In this document: positions 27,353-35,256 of the stretch, piece after piece | How the letters are laid out: each line of letters opens with the position of its first letter | How positions within the stretch are numbered: position 1 is the stretch's first letter | Origin: Pseudoxanthobacter soli DSM 19599 | GTDB lineage: Bacteria; Pseudomonadota; Alphaproteobacteria; Rhizobiales; Segnochrobactraceae | Assembly: GCF_900148505.1 (NCBI RefSeq) | Contig: NZ_FRXO01000008.1 | Span: 1-64,000, forward strand | Reading direction: 5' to 3' | DNA: 64,000 bases | Notes under the pieces: model-generated | Databases searched by the model: none | What the model was told of the DNA's origin: nothing | What the model saw: the letters and a program-made list of their open reading frames with translations, nothing else | Program-made: the position numbers and the translations under genes

Positions 27353-28735
27353 ATGAAGGCCGTGGCCGTCTTCGATGTCGGCAAGACCAACGTCAAGCTG
27401 ATCGCCGTGGCGCCGGACGGGCGGCCGCTGGAGACCGTTTCGACCCCGAACCCGGTCTTTCCCGGCCCGCCCTACAGCCACCACGATCTCGACCTGATCG
27501 AGACCTGGCTGATCGACAACCTGCGGACCCTCGGCGCCCGCCACGATTTCGAGGCGATCGTCACCTGCGGCCACGGCTCCGGCGGCGTGCTCGTCAACGA
27601 CGACGGGCTCGCCATGCCGATGATCGACTACGAGCAGCCGCTGCCGCCCGAGATCGTCGCCGAATATGCGGAGATCGCCGGCTCGTTCCGCGAGCGTGGC
27701 AGCCCGCTGATGCTGGGGGCGGCCCATCTCGCCCGGCAGATGCTGTGGCTCGAACGCGGCTGGCCGGAGGCGTTCGCCGGTGCGCGGGCCTATCTCGCCC
27801 ACCCGCAATATTGGTCGTGGCGGCTTTCGGGGGTGATGGCGAGCGAGGTGACGAGCCTCGCCGCGCAGTCGCATCTCTGGTGCGCGCCCGATGCCCGCCC
27901 GGCGCGGCTGGTGGCCGAGAAGGAATGGCAGCGCCTGATGCCGCAATTCGCGCCGGCATGGGCGACGCTCGGCCCGCTGAAGCCGGAATTCGCGGCCGCC
28001 GCGGGCCTGAAGCGCGGCATCCGCGTGCTGAACGGCATCCACGATTCCTCGGCGAACTTCTACCGCTATCAGGCGGCGGGGCTCGACGACATGACCGTGG
28101 TCTCGACCGGCACCTGGATCGTCGCCATCAGCGACCGGCAGGGGCCGGACTTCGCGGTGGAGCAGCCGGCGCTCTGCTGCAATGCCGACGTCCTCGGACA
28201 GCCGCTGCCCGGCATTCTCGTGATGGGCGGGCGGGAGTTCACCGCGGTGAAGGGCGAGGCGGAAGGCCCGGCTTCGCTGGAGGTGCTCGACCGCATTCTC
28301 GACAGCCGGACGATGGCGCTGCCGTTCTTCGGCACCGACGACGGGCTTTTTCCCGGCACCGCCCGCAGCGGCACGATCGAGGGGCCGCTCGCCGCCGATC
28401 CCGCGATCCGCTTCACGCTGGCGGTGCTCTATACCGCGCTCCTGACCGATTGCTGCCTCGACCTCGTCGAGACCGCGAACGTGGTGCTCGACGGCAATTT
28501 CGTGCGCGATCCGCTCTATGGCCGCGTCGTCGCCACGCTGCGGCCGGACCGCACCGTGCTGGCGAGCCGCGACGCCTACGGCTCCGTCGCCGGCGCCGCC
28601 CTGCTTTCCTCCCATGAAGCGCGCACGACCCCGGTCGCGCTCGACTTCGACCGCCCCGCCATCCTCGACGATCCCCGCCTGCCCGCCTACGCCGCGCAAT
28701 GGCGGCAACGTGCCAACGCAAGGAGACCCCGATGA
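27353..28735 (+). CDS. FGGY family carbohydrate kinase
   Basis: A 460-residue sugar kinase with the two-domain FGGY/actin-like fold. FDVGKTNVK (7-15) is the phosphate-binding loop. GIHDSSANFY carries the likely catalytic Asp231, and STGTW (251-255) belongs to the second nucleotide loop. The GKTN form resembles rhizobial rhamnulose/fuculose-type kinases. It should phosphorylate the ketose that the aldolase encoded next cleaves; the two genes overlap (ATGA). Good ribosome site GGGAG. Exact substrate not determinable. Confidence 0.88.
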   Translation: MKAVAVFDVGKTNVKLIAVAPDGRPLETVSTPNPVFPGPPYSHHDLDLIETWLIDNLRTLGARHDFEAIVTCGHGSGGVLVNDDGLAMPMIDYEQPLPPEIVAEYAEIAGSFRERGSPLMLGAAHLARQMLWLERGWPEAFAGARAYLAHPQYWSWRLSGVMASEVTSLAAQSHLWCAPDARPARLVAEKEWQRLMPQFAPAWATLGPLKPEFAAAAGLKRGIRVLNGIHDSSANFYRYQAAGLDDMTVVSTGTWIVAISDRQGPDFAVEQPALCCNADVLGQPLPGILVMGGREFTAVKGEAEGPASLEVLDRILDSRTMALPFFGTDDGLFPGTARSGTIEGPLAADPAIRFTLAVLYTALLTDCCLDLVETANVVLDGNFVRDPLYGRVVATLRPDRTVLASRDAYGSVAGAALLSSHEARTTPVALDFDRPAILDDPRLPAYAAQWRQRANARRPR

Positions 28736-29466
28736 GTGCCACCGATACGGCCGGCCAGAGCGCCGGCAGCTACGACGACCTCGCGACGCGACGCGAGATG
28801 GTCGAGACCGGCCGCCGCATGAACGCGAGCGGCATCAACCAGGGAACCGCGGGCAACATCTCGATCCGCAACCCGAAGGGGTTCCTGATCACCCCGACCT
28901 CGCTGCCCTACGACCGGATGGAGCCGGAAGACCTGGTGCAGATGAGCTTCGACGGCGTCTATGAAGGCCGCCGCCGGCCCTCGTCGGAATGGCGCTTCCA
29001 CCGCGACATCCTGAAGAGCCGGCCGGACATCGACGTCGTGCTGCACTGCCATTCGGTCTATGCGACGACGCTCGCCTGCCACCACAAGACCATCCCGAGC
29101 TTCCACTACATGGTGGGCGTCGCCGGGGGCACCACGATCCGCTGCGCGCGCTACGCGACCTTCGGGACGCAGGCGCTTTCGGACGCCGCCATCGAGGCGC
29201 TCGACGGCCGCCTCGCCTGCCTGCTCGGCCAGCACGGCCAGATTTCGCTCGGCACGTCGCTGTCGAACGCGCTGGCGCTCGGCATCGAGGTGGAGACGAT
29301 CTCCCGGCTCTACGTGCAGGCGCTGACGCTCGGCGAGCCGCCGGTGCTGTCGGACGAGGAAATGGCGCGCGTCCTCCAGCAGATGAAGAACATGAGCTAC
29401 GGCCGCGCCCCGGATCTCGAGGGCGTCAACGACATCGCCCGCGCGACCCCGGCCTCGGCAGGCTGA
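28732..29466 (+). CDS. Class II aldolase, L-fuculose-phosphate aldolase type
   Basis: A 244-residue zinc aldolase of the FucA/AraD family. The metal ligands are visible: HCHSVYAT with His105 and His107, GQHGQ with His168, and the catalytic Glu86 in SSEWRFH; GNISIR (41-46) is the phosphate-binding loop. It cleaves a ketose-1-phosphate to DHAP and an aldehyde. ATG 28732 overlaps the kinase stop and has AAGGAG upstream. It ends the import-kinase-aldolase operon. Confidence 0.92.
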   Translation: MSATDTAGQSAGSYDDLATRREMVETGRRMNASGINQGTAGNISIRNPKGFLITPTSLPYDRMEPEDLVQMSFDGVYEGRRRPSSEWRFHRDILKSRPDIDVVLHCHSVYATTLACHHKTIPSFHYMVGVAGGTTIRCARYATFGTQALSDAAIEALDGRLACLLGQHGQISLGTSLSNALALGIEVETISRLYVQALTLGEPPVLSDEEMARVLQQMKNMSYGRAPDLEGVNDIARATPASAG

Positions 29467-29502
29467 CGGAAGCGACGCACCGCCGCGTCCGTCTAGCCGG
29501 CT

Positions 29503-30744
29503 TCAGGCCGCCGCCGGGTTGCGGACGTGGCGGGCGGCGGCGGTAAGGAACGCGACCAGCAGCGGATGTGGCGCGCCGCGGCGCGTGCCGAGTTCCGGAT
29601 GGCCCTGCATGCCCATGAAGAACGGGTGGGCGGGCACCTCGACGGCATCGACGATGCCGCCGCCGCAGCCGGTGGCGGCGACCCGCAGGCCCGCCCGCTC
29701 CAGTTCCGGAACCAGCGCCGGCGCGAGATGGAAGCGGTGGTTGCAGCGGATGACCGGCGCGCGCGGCAGCACGGCCGCGAGCCGGCTGCCGGCGACGGGC
29801 GCGACCGGCTGGTCGCCGGTGCGGTGCTCCGGCAGCGGGCCGTCGCCGCCGCTCGTTCCGGCCATGGCGACGAAGGTCTTGATCGGCGCGGCGGGATCGG
29901 CCTCCGCGAGGCTCGCGACGGCGGCGCCGAACGCCCGCCACGCCACGGCCGTCGACATCGTCTGCATGCCGAGACAGAGGCCGACGGTGGGCACGCCTTC
30001 GGCGAGCGTGGCGGCGGCCGCGCGGATCTGGCCGGGCACGTTCGCCATGTCCGAACCGCCGGGAAGGAGCACGCCGGCGAAGCCCCGCAGCCGGGCGGCG
30101 ATCGCCTCCGGCGCGCCGTCGAGCCCCGGCGGCGGCACGAAATGGACGTCGAGCGCGATGCCGAGGTGCTCGGCCGCATCGGCCAGGCTTGCGACCGCGG
30201 CGGGGTAGACGTCGCGGTGATCGCGTTCGGCGCCGATCAGCGCGACCGCGAGCGCGCGGCCGCCCGGTTCCGGTCGCGCAGAGGTGTGAAGCCCGCCGAA
30301 GCGGTCGCGCCACAACAGCGGCGGCGCGCCGGGCGGGGCATCGGCGAGGGCGAGGCCCTCCGCGGTTTCCACGACAGTGACGCGGCGCACGGCGACGCCG
30401 GCATCCGCCGCCGCGCGTTCGAGGGCCGCGACGGCCTCGCCATCGGCGAGAAAGGCGGGGTGGAGCGGCACCGTCACCGGGCCCGCCGCCGCAGCAGCGA
30501 CGATCGCGTCGGGCGAAGAAGCAGCCTGCACTGGTGAACCGAGTGCACGTTCCGCCCAGACGAGCCCGCTGGGTCCGAGACCGCCGGCCGCGAACACATA
30601 TTGCGCCGCATCGGCATCGCGGGCGGTGTCGAACCGGGCCGGGAGATGATGGAACGCGGTGCCTTCCGCCGCCGCCAGCGCGCCGGCCGCCGCGCCGAAC
30701 CGCGCCGGAACGTCCGTGTCGTCGAGCACCAGCGTCAGGGTCAT
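29503..30744 (-). CDS. CTP-synthase-like class I glutamine amidotransferase
   Basis: A 413-residue protein. The C-terminal half is a class I glutamine amidotransferase domain of the CTP synthase type: LLPGGSD, VGLCLGMQ with nucleophile Cys257, NHRFH, and GMQGHPELG with His382/Glu384. It lacks the CTP synthetase N-domain; the first 160 residues have another, unrecognised domain. Members of this group are often called CTP synthase C-terminal-related proteins and have no established reaction. ATG 30744 or 30753 is the start; the frame is open to 30897 but that part overlaps the divergent promoter region. It is single and faces the aminotransferase gene. Confidence 0.75.
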   Translation of the reverse strand: MTLTLVLDDTDVPARFGAAAGALAAAEGTAFHHLPARFDTARDADAAQYVFAAGGLGPSGLVWAERALGSPVQAASSPDAIVAAAAAGPVTVPLHPAFLADGEAVAALERAAADAGVAVRRVTVVETAEGLALADAPPGAPPLLWRDRFGGLHTSARPEPGGRALAVALIGAERDHRDVYPAAVASLADAAEHLGIALDVHFVPPPGLDGAPEAIAARLRGFAGVLLPGGSDMANVPGQIRAAAATLAEGVPTVGLCLGMQTMSTAVAWRAFGAAVASLAEADPAAPIKTFVAMAGTSGGDGPLPEHRTGDQPVAPVAGSRLAAVLPRAPVIRCNHRFHLAPALVPELERAGLRVAATGCGGGIVDAVEVPAHPFFMGMQGHPELGTRRGAPHPLLVAFLTAAARHVRNPAAA

Positions 30745-30950
30745 CGGCCGCATCCCAAATTGATTCGTTTCACTCAAGCCATACAATAACGCCGCACGTG
30801 CTGCCATCAACGCCCGCTTGTCGCTCAGCGGACGGGCAGCGCGCGGCGTCACATCGTCCTGAAAAGGGACGGCATGTGCGCCGCATCGCCATTGCACTTA
30901 ATCCGTCAATCTGTACAATATTCCGATCCATGATTGAAGGATTTGCTGCC

Positions 30951-32171
30951 ATGTCGACTGCCCGGCTCGCGCCGCGCATGAGCGGTGCCGGCTCCTCGCC
31001 CACCGCCGAAATCTCCAACAAGGTGCGCGCGCTGACGGCGGCGGGCCATGCGGTCGTCAACCTCGGCGAGGGAGAGCTCGATTTCCCGACGCCGCCGGCG
31101 ATCTGCGAGGCGGGCATCGCCGCAATCCGTGAGGGCGACACCAAGTACACCGCGGTGGCCGGCACGGCGCAGCTCAAGGCCGCGATCCGCGCCAAGTTCG
31201 CCCGCGAGAACGGGCTCGTCTACACCGACGCGGAAGTGATCGCCGGGGCGGGCGCGAAGCAGCTGATCTTCAACGCCTTCCTCGCCACCCTCGCGACCGG
31301 CGACGAGGTGATCGTGCCGGCGCCCTACTGGGTGTCCTATCCCGACATGGTGCGGCTCGCCGAGGGCACGCCGGTCATCGTGCCGTGCCGGCCGGAAGAC
31401 GGCTGGAAGCTGACCCCGGCCGCGCTCGAAGCCGCCATCGGCCCCCGCACCCGCTGGGTGGTGCTGAACTCGCCGAACAATCCGACCGGCGCGGTCTACA
31501 GCCCCGCGGAGATGAAGGCGCTGACGGACGTGCTCGCCGCCCATCCGGACGTGCTGGTGATGGCGGACGACATCTACGAGCACGTGCGCTTCGGCGTGCC
31601 GTTCGCCACCCCCGCCGCCGTCGCGCCCGGGCTCGCCGACCGCACGCTCACCATCAACGGCCTGTCCAAGGGCTATTCGATGACGGGCTGGCGCATCGGC
31701 TATGCCGGCGGCCCGGCTTGGCTGGTGTCGGCCTTGCAGGTGCTGCAGTCGCAGAGCACGTCGAACCCGAGCACCATCAGCCAGCGCGCGGCCGTGGCGG
31801 CGCTGGAAGGCGGCCTGCCGTTCATGGAGGGCTGGCTCGCCACGCTCAGGGAGCGGCGTGGGATCGTGCTCGAGACCGTGGCGCGCACCGACGGGCTGTC
31901 GTGCGACGTGCCGGAGGGAGCGTTCTACGTGTTCGCCGATTGCCGCGCGCTGATCGGCACCCGCCGTCCGGACGGCCATCTCATCGCCGACGATCTCGGG
32001 TTCGCGACCTACCTGCTCGAAGCCGCCCATGTCGGCGTGGTCCACGGATCGGCATTCGGCACGCCGGGCTATATCCGCATCGCCTATGCCGTGGACACGG
32101 AAACCCTGCGGGCGGCCTGCCGCCGCATCGAGACCGCTTGCGCCGCGCTGACGAAAAAGGCGGCGGCCTGA
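30951..32171 (+). CDS. Class I aspartate/aromatic aminotransferase
   Basis: A 406-residue PLP enzyme of fold type I, aspartate aminotransferase subgroup Ib (AatA-like). It has NSPNNPTGAVYS, MADDIYEH, and the PLP lysine Lys240 in NGLSKGYSMTGWRIGY; the C-terminal arginine region is YIRIAY. Likely reaction: transfer of the amino group between aspartate (or a related acid) and 2-oxoglutarate. ATG 30951 has GAAGGA upstream; ATG 30930 adds seven residues and is possible. It is monocistronic, convergent with cbiM and divergent from the amidotransferase gene. Confidence 0.9.
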   Translation: MSTARLAPRMSGAGSSPTAEISNKVRALTAAGHAVVNLGEGELDFPTPPAICEAGIAAIREGDTKYTAVAGTAQLKAAIRAKFARENGLVYTDAEVIAGAGAKQLIFNAFLATLATGDEVIVPAPYWVSYPDMVRLAEGTPVIVPCRPEDGWKLTPAALEAAIGPRTRWVVLNSPNNPTGAVYSPAEMKALTDVLAAHPDVLVMADDIYEHVRFGVPFATPAAVAPGLADRTLTINGLSKGYSMTGWRIGYAGGPAWLVSALQVLQSQSTSNPSTISQRAAVAALEGGLPFMEGWLATLRERRGIVLETVARTDGLSCDVPEGAFYVFADCRALIGTRRPDGHLIADDLGFATYLLEAAHVGVVHGSAFGTPGYIRIAYAVDTETLRAACRRIETACAALTKKAAA

Positions 32172-32254
32172 GCCGCCGCCTCTCGGGCGTCTGTCTTCGT
32201 CGGCTGGCACGTTCCGTTCGGATCGCAACGACCCGAACGGAACGGCCGCCGGCC

Positions 32255-32950
32255 TCAGGCCGGCTCGAACAGCCGGCGCTCGAACAGCGCATTGCCCTTC
32301 AGGCGATGCAGCGACTTCAGGCTGTGCAGCGACTTGGCGGCCGCGAGCACGCCGAGATCGACCAGCGGCTCGACGATGATGACGAGCATGTAGGCGCCGC
32401 CGAACGAGAAGATCGAGGCGGCGTTTTCGGCGGTGAAGCCCTGGCCGTAGAAGGCCCAGAACGCCACCCAGGCGACGATGCCGGCCTGATAGGACGTCGA
32501 AAGCGCCAGCGCCTGACGGTATTTCAGCTCAACATAGGGCGTGTCGGCAGCGATGATGCGCCGGCCGAGCGCGGACAGCGCGAACAGCGGCACCAGCAGC
32601 GTGGTGACGTTCATGCCGTATTGCGGCAGATCGAACGGCGCGAAGAACAGGCCCTGGATCAGGAGGCCGAGCGCGAGGCCGATGGCGGTGGGTGCGGCGC
32701 CGAGGATCAGGAACAACGTCGAGCCGAGGATGAGGTGCACCTCGGAAACGCCAACCGGATAGTGCGGCAGCACCTCGAAGAAGGCGAAGACGAGCGCGGT
32801 CGCGACCGCGCTGCGGCCGATCACGGACAGCGGGCCGCGCTCGCGCACCCCCTGCCAGGCGAGATTGAGCGCGTAGCCGCCGGCGGCGGCCGCCGTCACG
32901 TAGCTCAGCCAGATTTTGCCGTCGGCCACGAGGCCGGGTTCGATATGCAT
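32255..32950 (-). CDS. cbiM: CbiM-like cobalt/cobalamin-related ECF transporter component
   Basis: A 231-residue membrane protein of the CbiM/NikM family. It starts with MHIEPG, whose N-terminal Met-His is the metal-binding feature of the family, and contains VGVSEVHLILGSTLFLILGAAPTAIGLALGLLIQG in membrane helices. ATG 32950 with GGAGAG upstream is set by this N-terminus. No CbiN, CbiQ or CbiO partner is encoded nearby, so it must use distant partners or act alone. A cobalamin riboswitch precedes it, indicating repression by B12 and a role in Co2+ uptake. Confidence 0.85.
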   Translation of the reverse strand: MHIEPGLVADGKIWLSYVTAAAAGGYALNLAWQGVRERGPLSVIGRSAVATALVFAFFEVLPHYPVGVSEVHLILGSTLFLILGAAPTAIGLALGLLIQGLFFAPFDLPQYGMNVTTLLVPLFALSALGRRIIAADTPYVELKYRQALALSTSYQAGIVAWVAFWAFYGQGFTAENAASIFSFGGAYMLVIIVEPLVDLGVLAAAKSLHSLKSLHRLKGNALFERRLFEPA

Positions 32951-32963
32951 GGGTCTCTCCTTT

Positions 32964-32981
32964 GCCGTCTCACCCGACGGC
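32964..32981 (-). promoter_or_regulatory. Hairpin in front of cbiM, possible expression platform
   Basis: On the minus strand GCCGTC-GGGTGA-GACGGC lies between the riboswitch and the ribosome site GGAGAG. No U-run follows, so control of translation start is more likely than termination. Confidence 0.45.
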
Positions 32982-32997
32982 GTGCTGGACACATGCG

Positions 32998-33190
32998 CAA
33001 TGGCCGGTCTCCTGACTCGCGGGTCGTCACGCCTTTCCGCCTTCCCGGATGCCCGTTCGGCTCCCAGTGGCACGATGGAAAGACACTCGCCGCTCACAGT
33101 CGCGGGGGCGGTTGGGGCCCGGAACGCAGGTTCCTTCCCCATTCCCGTTTCATTCTCCGGCGGCGCCTGACCGCCGGGGAACACCATGCG
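32998..33190 (-). ncRNA. Cobalamin riboswitch
   Basis: The minus strand carries the conserved blocks in the right order: GAAACGGGAA, then CCCCCGCGACTGTGAGCGG, then GCCACTGGGAGCC...CGGGAAGGCGG and GAGTCAGGAGACCGGCC. It lies in the leader of cbiM. Binding of adenosylcobalamin should switch the gene off. The ends are approximate. Confidence 0.93.
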
Positions 33191-33296
33191 CCCGGGCAGG
33201 GTTCGGGCATCCGGTGCACGGAGTCAACGGCCGTGGCGACGCAGCCCGGCCCGACAGGCCTCCGTTCACGCCGAAACGGCCGGGAAAGAGCCGGCA

Positions 33297-33719
33297 TCAG
33301 CCCGCATCGAAGGCGCGGCGGGCGGCTTCCACCCGGGCGAGATTTTCCTCCGCCCAGATCCACACGCCGCAGAACGCCGCCCCGAGGCTCGCGCCGAGGT
33401 CGGTCAGGCGGTATTCCACCCGCGGCGGCACGACCGGATGCACGGTGCGCGTCACCATCCCGTCGCGCTCCATCTGGCGCAGCGTCTGGGTGAGCATCTT
33501 CTGACTGATGCCGGGCACGAGGCGCGCGAGCGCGGTGAAGCGCAGTTCGCCGTGCTCGGCCAGAACCTCCAGAAGCAGCATGGTCCACTTGTCGGCGACG
33601 CGGCCGATCAGCTCCGTCACCAGCGCCTCGACCCGTGGGTCGACCTCGGACGGCGGCACGCGCTCGGCGATCCTGCGGGCAGCGTCGATGGTGCGCTGGT
33701 CGAAAGGCATGCCGGCCAT
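33297..33719 (-). CDS. HxlR family transcriptional regulator
   Basis: A 140-residue winged-helix regulator. GRVADKWTMLLLEVLAEHGELRFTALARLVPGISQKMLTQTLRQMERDGMVTR is the HxlR/MarR-like DNA-binding core, followed by VPPRVEYRLTDLG. It is divergent from the SDR gene with 168 bases between them, the usual arrangement in which HxlR controls the neighbouring oxidoreductase. The signal is unknown; many members respond to quinones or aldehydes. Confidence 0.9.
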   Translation of the reverse strand: MAGMPFDQRTIDAARRIAERVPPSEVDPRVEALVTELIGRVADKWTMLLLEVLAEHGELRFTALARLVPGISQKMLTQTLRQMERDGMVTRTVHPVVPPRVEYRLTDLGASLGAAFCGVWIWAEENLARVEAARRAFDAG

Positions 33720-33887
33720 GAAGCGGCTCCCTCATCGCGGGAGACGGCCCCGCCTCCCCGTGTCGACGACCGGGCCAGAGCCCGTATCACTCTCTTTCAG
33801 GTAAGTATAATTCTTTCCGGTGCCTTCTTTCCAGCGGAGCGCGGCGACGTCAATTAAGGGACCCCGATCCCAACAGGAGAGCGAGCC

Positions 33888-34658
33888 ATGAAGCTCAGCG
33901 GCAACACCATCCTGATCACCGGCGGCGGCTCCGGCATCGGCGAGGCCCTCGCCCACCGCTTCCACGACCTCGGCAATTCGGTGATCGTCGCCGGCCGCCG
34001 CCCCGAGGCGCTCGAGTCGGCCATCGCCGGCCGGCCGAACATGAGCGCGATGACGCTCGACATCGACAGCAGCGAGGCGATCGCGGACTTCGCCCGGCGC
34101 ATCGTCGCCGAACACCCCGCCCTCAATGTCGTGATCAACAATGCCGGCATGATGCGGTTCGAGGCGCTCGACACGGCACGCGACATCGCCGACGCGGAGG
34201 CGACCATCACGACCAACCTGCTCGGCCCGATCCGGCTGACCAACGCGCTCATCGACCACCTCGCGGCGCAGGCAGACGCGGCGATCGTCAATGTCACGTC
34301 GGGCCTCGCCTTCGTTCCGCTGGTGGCGACGCCGACCTATTCCGCCACCAAGGCGGCGCTGCATTCCTACACCGTGTCGATGCGCGACGCGCTGAAGGGC
34401 AAGGTCGAGGTGATCGAGCTGGCGCCGCCGGCGGTGCGCACCAGCCTGACGCCCGGCCAGGCGACGCGACCGGGCTACCAGCCGCTGGCGGAGTTCATCG
34501 ACGAGGTGATGACCCTGTTCGCGCAGCAGCCGACGCCGCCGGAGATCCTGGTGGAGCGCGTGCACTTCCTGCGGGACGCGGAGGCGGAGGGCCGTTTCGA
34601 GCAAGCGCTCGCCACCATCAACGACTTCGCGCGCCAGGCGCGAGAATCGCAGGACTAG
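33888..34658 (+). CDS. SDR oxidoreductase, DltE-like
   Basis: A 256-residue short-chain dehydrogenase. The cofactor motif is TGGGSGIG (about 11-18), with NNAG, and the catalytic YSATK preceded by the serine in NVTSG. The basic residues after the first strand (AGRR) suggest NADP(H). It resembles the DltE-type SDRs often controlled by an adjacent HxlR gene. A TATAAT box lies at about 33807 in the divergent spacer, and AGGAGAG precedes the ATG. Confidence 0.88.
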   Translation: MKLSGNTILITGGGSGIGEALAHRFHDLGNSVIVAGRRPEALESAIAGRPNMSAMTLDIDSSEAIADFARRIVAEHPALNVVINNAGMMRFEALDTARDIADAEATITTNLLGPIRLTNALIDHLAAQADAAIVNVTSGLAFVPLVATPTYSATKAALHSYTVSMRDALKGKVEVIELAPPAVRTSLTPGQATRPGYQPLAEFIDEVMTLFAQQPTPPEILVERVHFLRDAEAEGRFEQALATINDFARQARESQD

Positions 34659-34692
34659 GAGCGCCTTCCGATCTGATGGCAACATCAGATCG
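34659..34692 (+). terminator. Palindromic repeat acting as likely transcript end
   Basis: Directly after the SDR stop: GAGCGCCTTCCGATCTGATG, then GCAA tetraloop, then CATCAGATCG. The stem is 10 perfect pairs. It belongs to the same repeat family as 3789-3836 and 35156-35201. No T-run follows. Confidence 0.5.
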
Positions 34693-34893
34693 ACACGGAT
34701 CTGCGGACGGGAGCGGGGTGCGTCAGGCCGGAAGGCGCCCCGCTCCACCGCGCATTAAATAAAGGACATGTACTCAGGGTGGGGAATGGCAGTCTGGACG
34801 GCGCGTCGGCCTAGGCGCATCTTCCATTCCGTCACACAGCGAGCTTCACTTCATCGAAGTCGAAGCAAGAAATGCACACCCGGAGTTCTTTCG

Positions 34894-35121
34894 ATGTCTA
34901 TCTCGAAGACGAATACGAATGATCATACGCGGATCATCGATGATGCCGCGCTGGCTGAAATCAGCGGCGCCGGCTTTTTCAGCGACCTGTCGACGGCGTT
35001 CAACTATGTGACCTCGCCGGTCGCCACCGGCTCCGAGGCGATCTACCAGGCGGCCGGCGGCACCAATCCCTATGTCGGCGACGCGGTCGAGATCGTGGCG
35101 GACGCCGCTTCGCACGGCTGA
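34894..35121 (+). CDS. Small peptide with bacteriocin-leader-like N-terminus
   Basis: A 75-residue peptide. ATG 34894 has CGGAG eight bases upstream; the longer frame to 34768 has no such site. Residues 16-27 (DDAALAEISGAG) look like the end of a double-glycine leader (typical pattern L-x-x-I/V-S-G-G/A), followed by a small, Gly/Ala/Ser-rich core with no cysteine. No peptidase-transporter, modification enzyme or immunity gene is adjacent. It is flanked on both sides by palindromic repeats. It could be a microcin-like precursor or an unrelated small protein; I cannot decide. Confidence 0.45.
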   Translation: MSISKTNTNDHTRIIDDAALAEISGAGFFSDLSTAFNYVTSPVATGSEAIYQAAGGTNPYVGDAVEIVADAASHG

Positions 35122-35155
35122 AGCGACGCCGGACGGCCAAGGGGGCGGAGGCCCT

Positions 35156-35201
35156 GGAGCACATCCCGTTCGGATGATTGCATCCGATCGGAAAGCGCTC
35201 C
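35156..35201. terminator. Long palindromic repeat between convergent genes
   Basis: Two 21-base arms, 35156-35176 and 35181-35201, form an imperfect hairpin with an ATTG loop (CGGATG-ATTG-CATCCG at the tip; GGAGC/GCTCC at the base). It lies between the small peptide gene and the convergent DapA-family gene and can serve both as a terminator-like element. Confidence 0.55.
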
Positions 35202-35256
35202 TGGGTGGTCTCCGCCTCGCCGCCCGGGATCGGGCCGGTTCGAAACCGGGCCGCTT

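Noticed and set aside
30761-30772. LacI-like palindrome TGATTCGTTTCA between the amidotransferase and aminotransferase genes
   Set aside because: It resembles LacI operators, but no LacI gene is adjacent and a single 12-mer match is weak; not listed as a feature.
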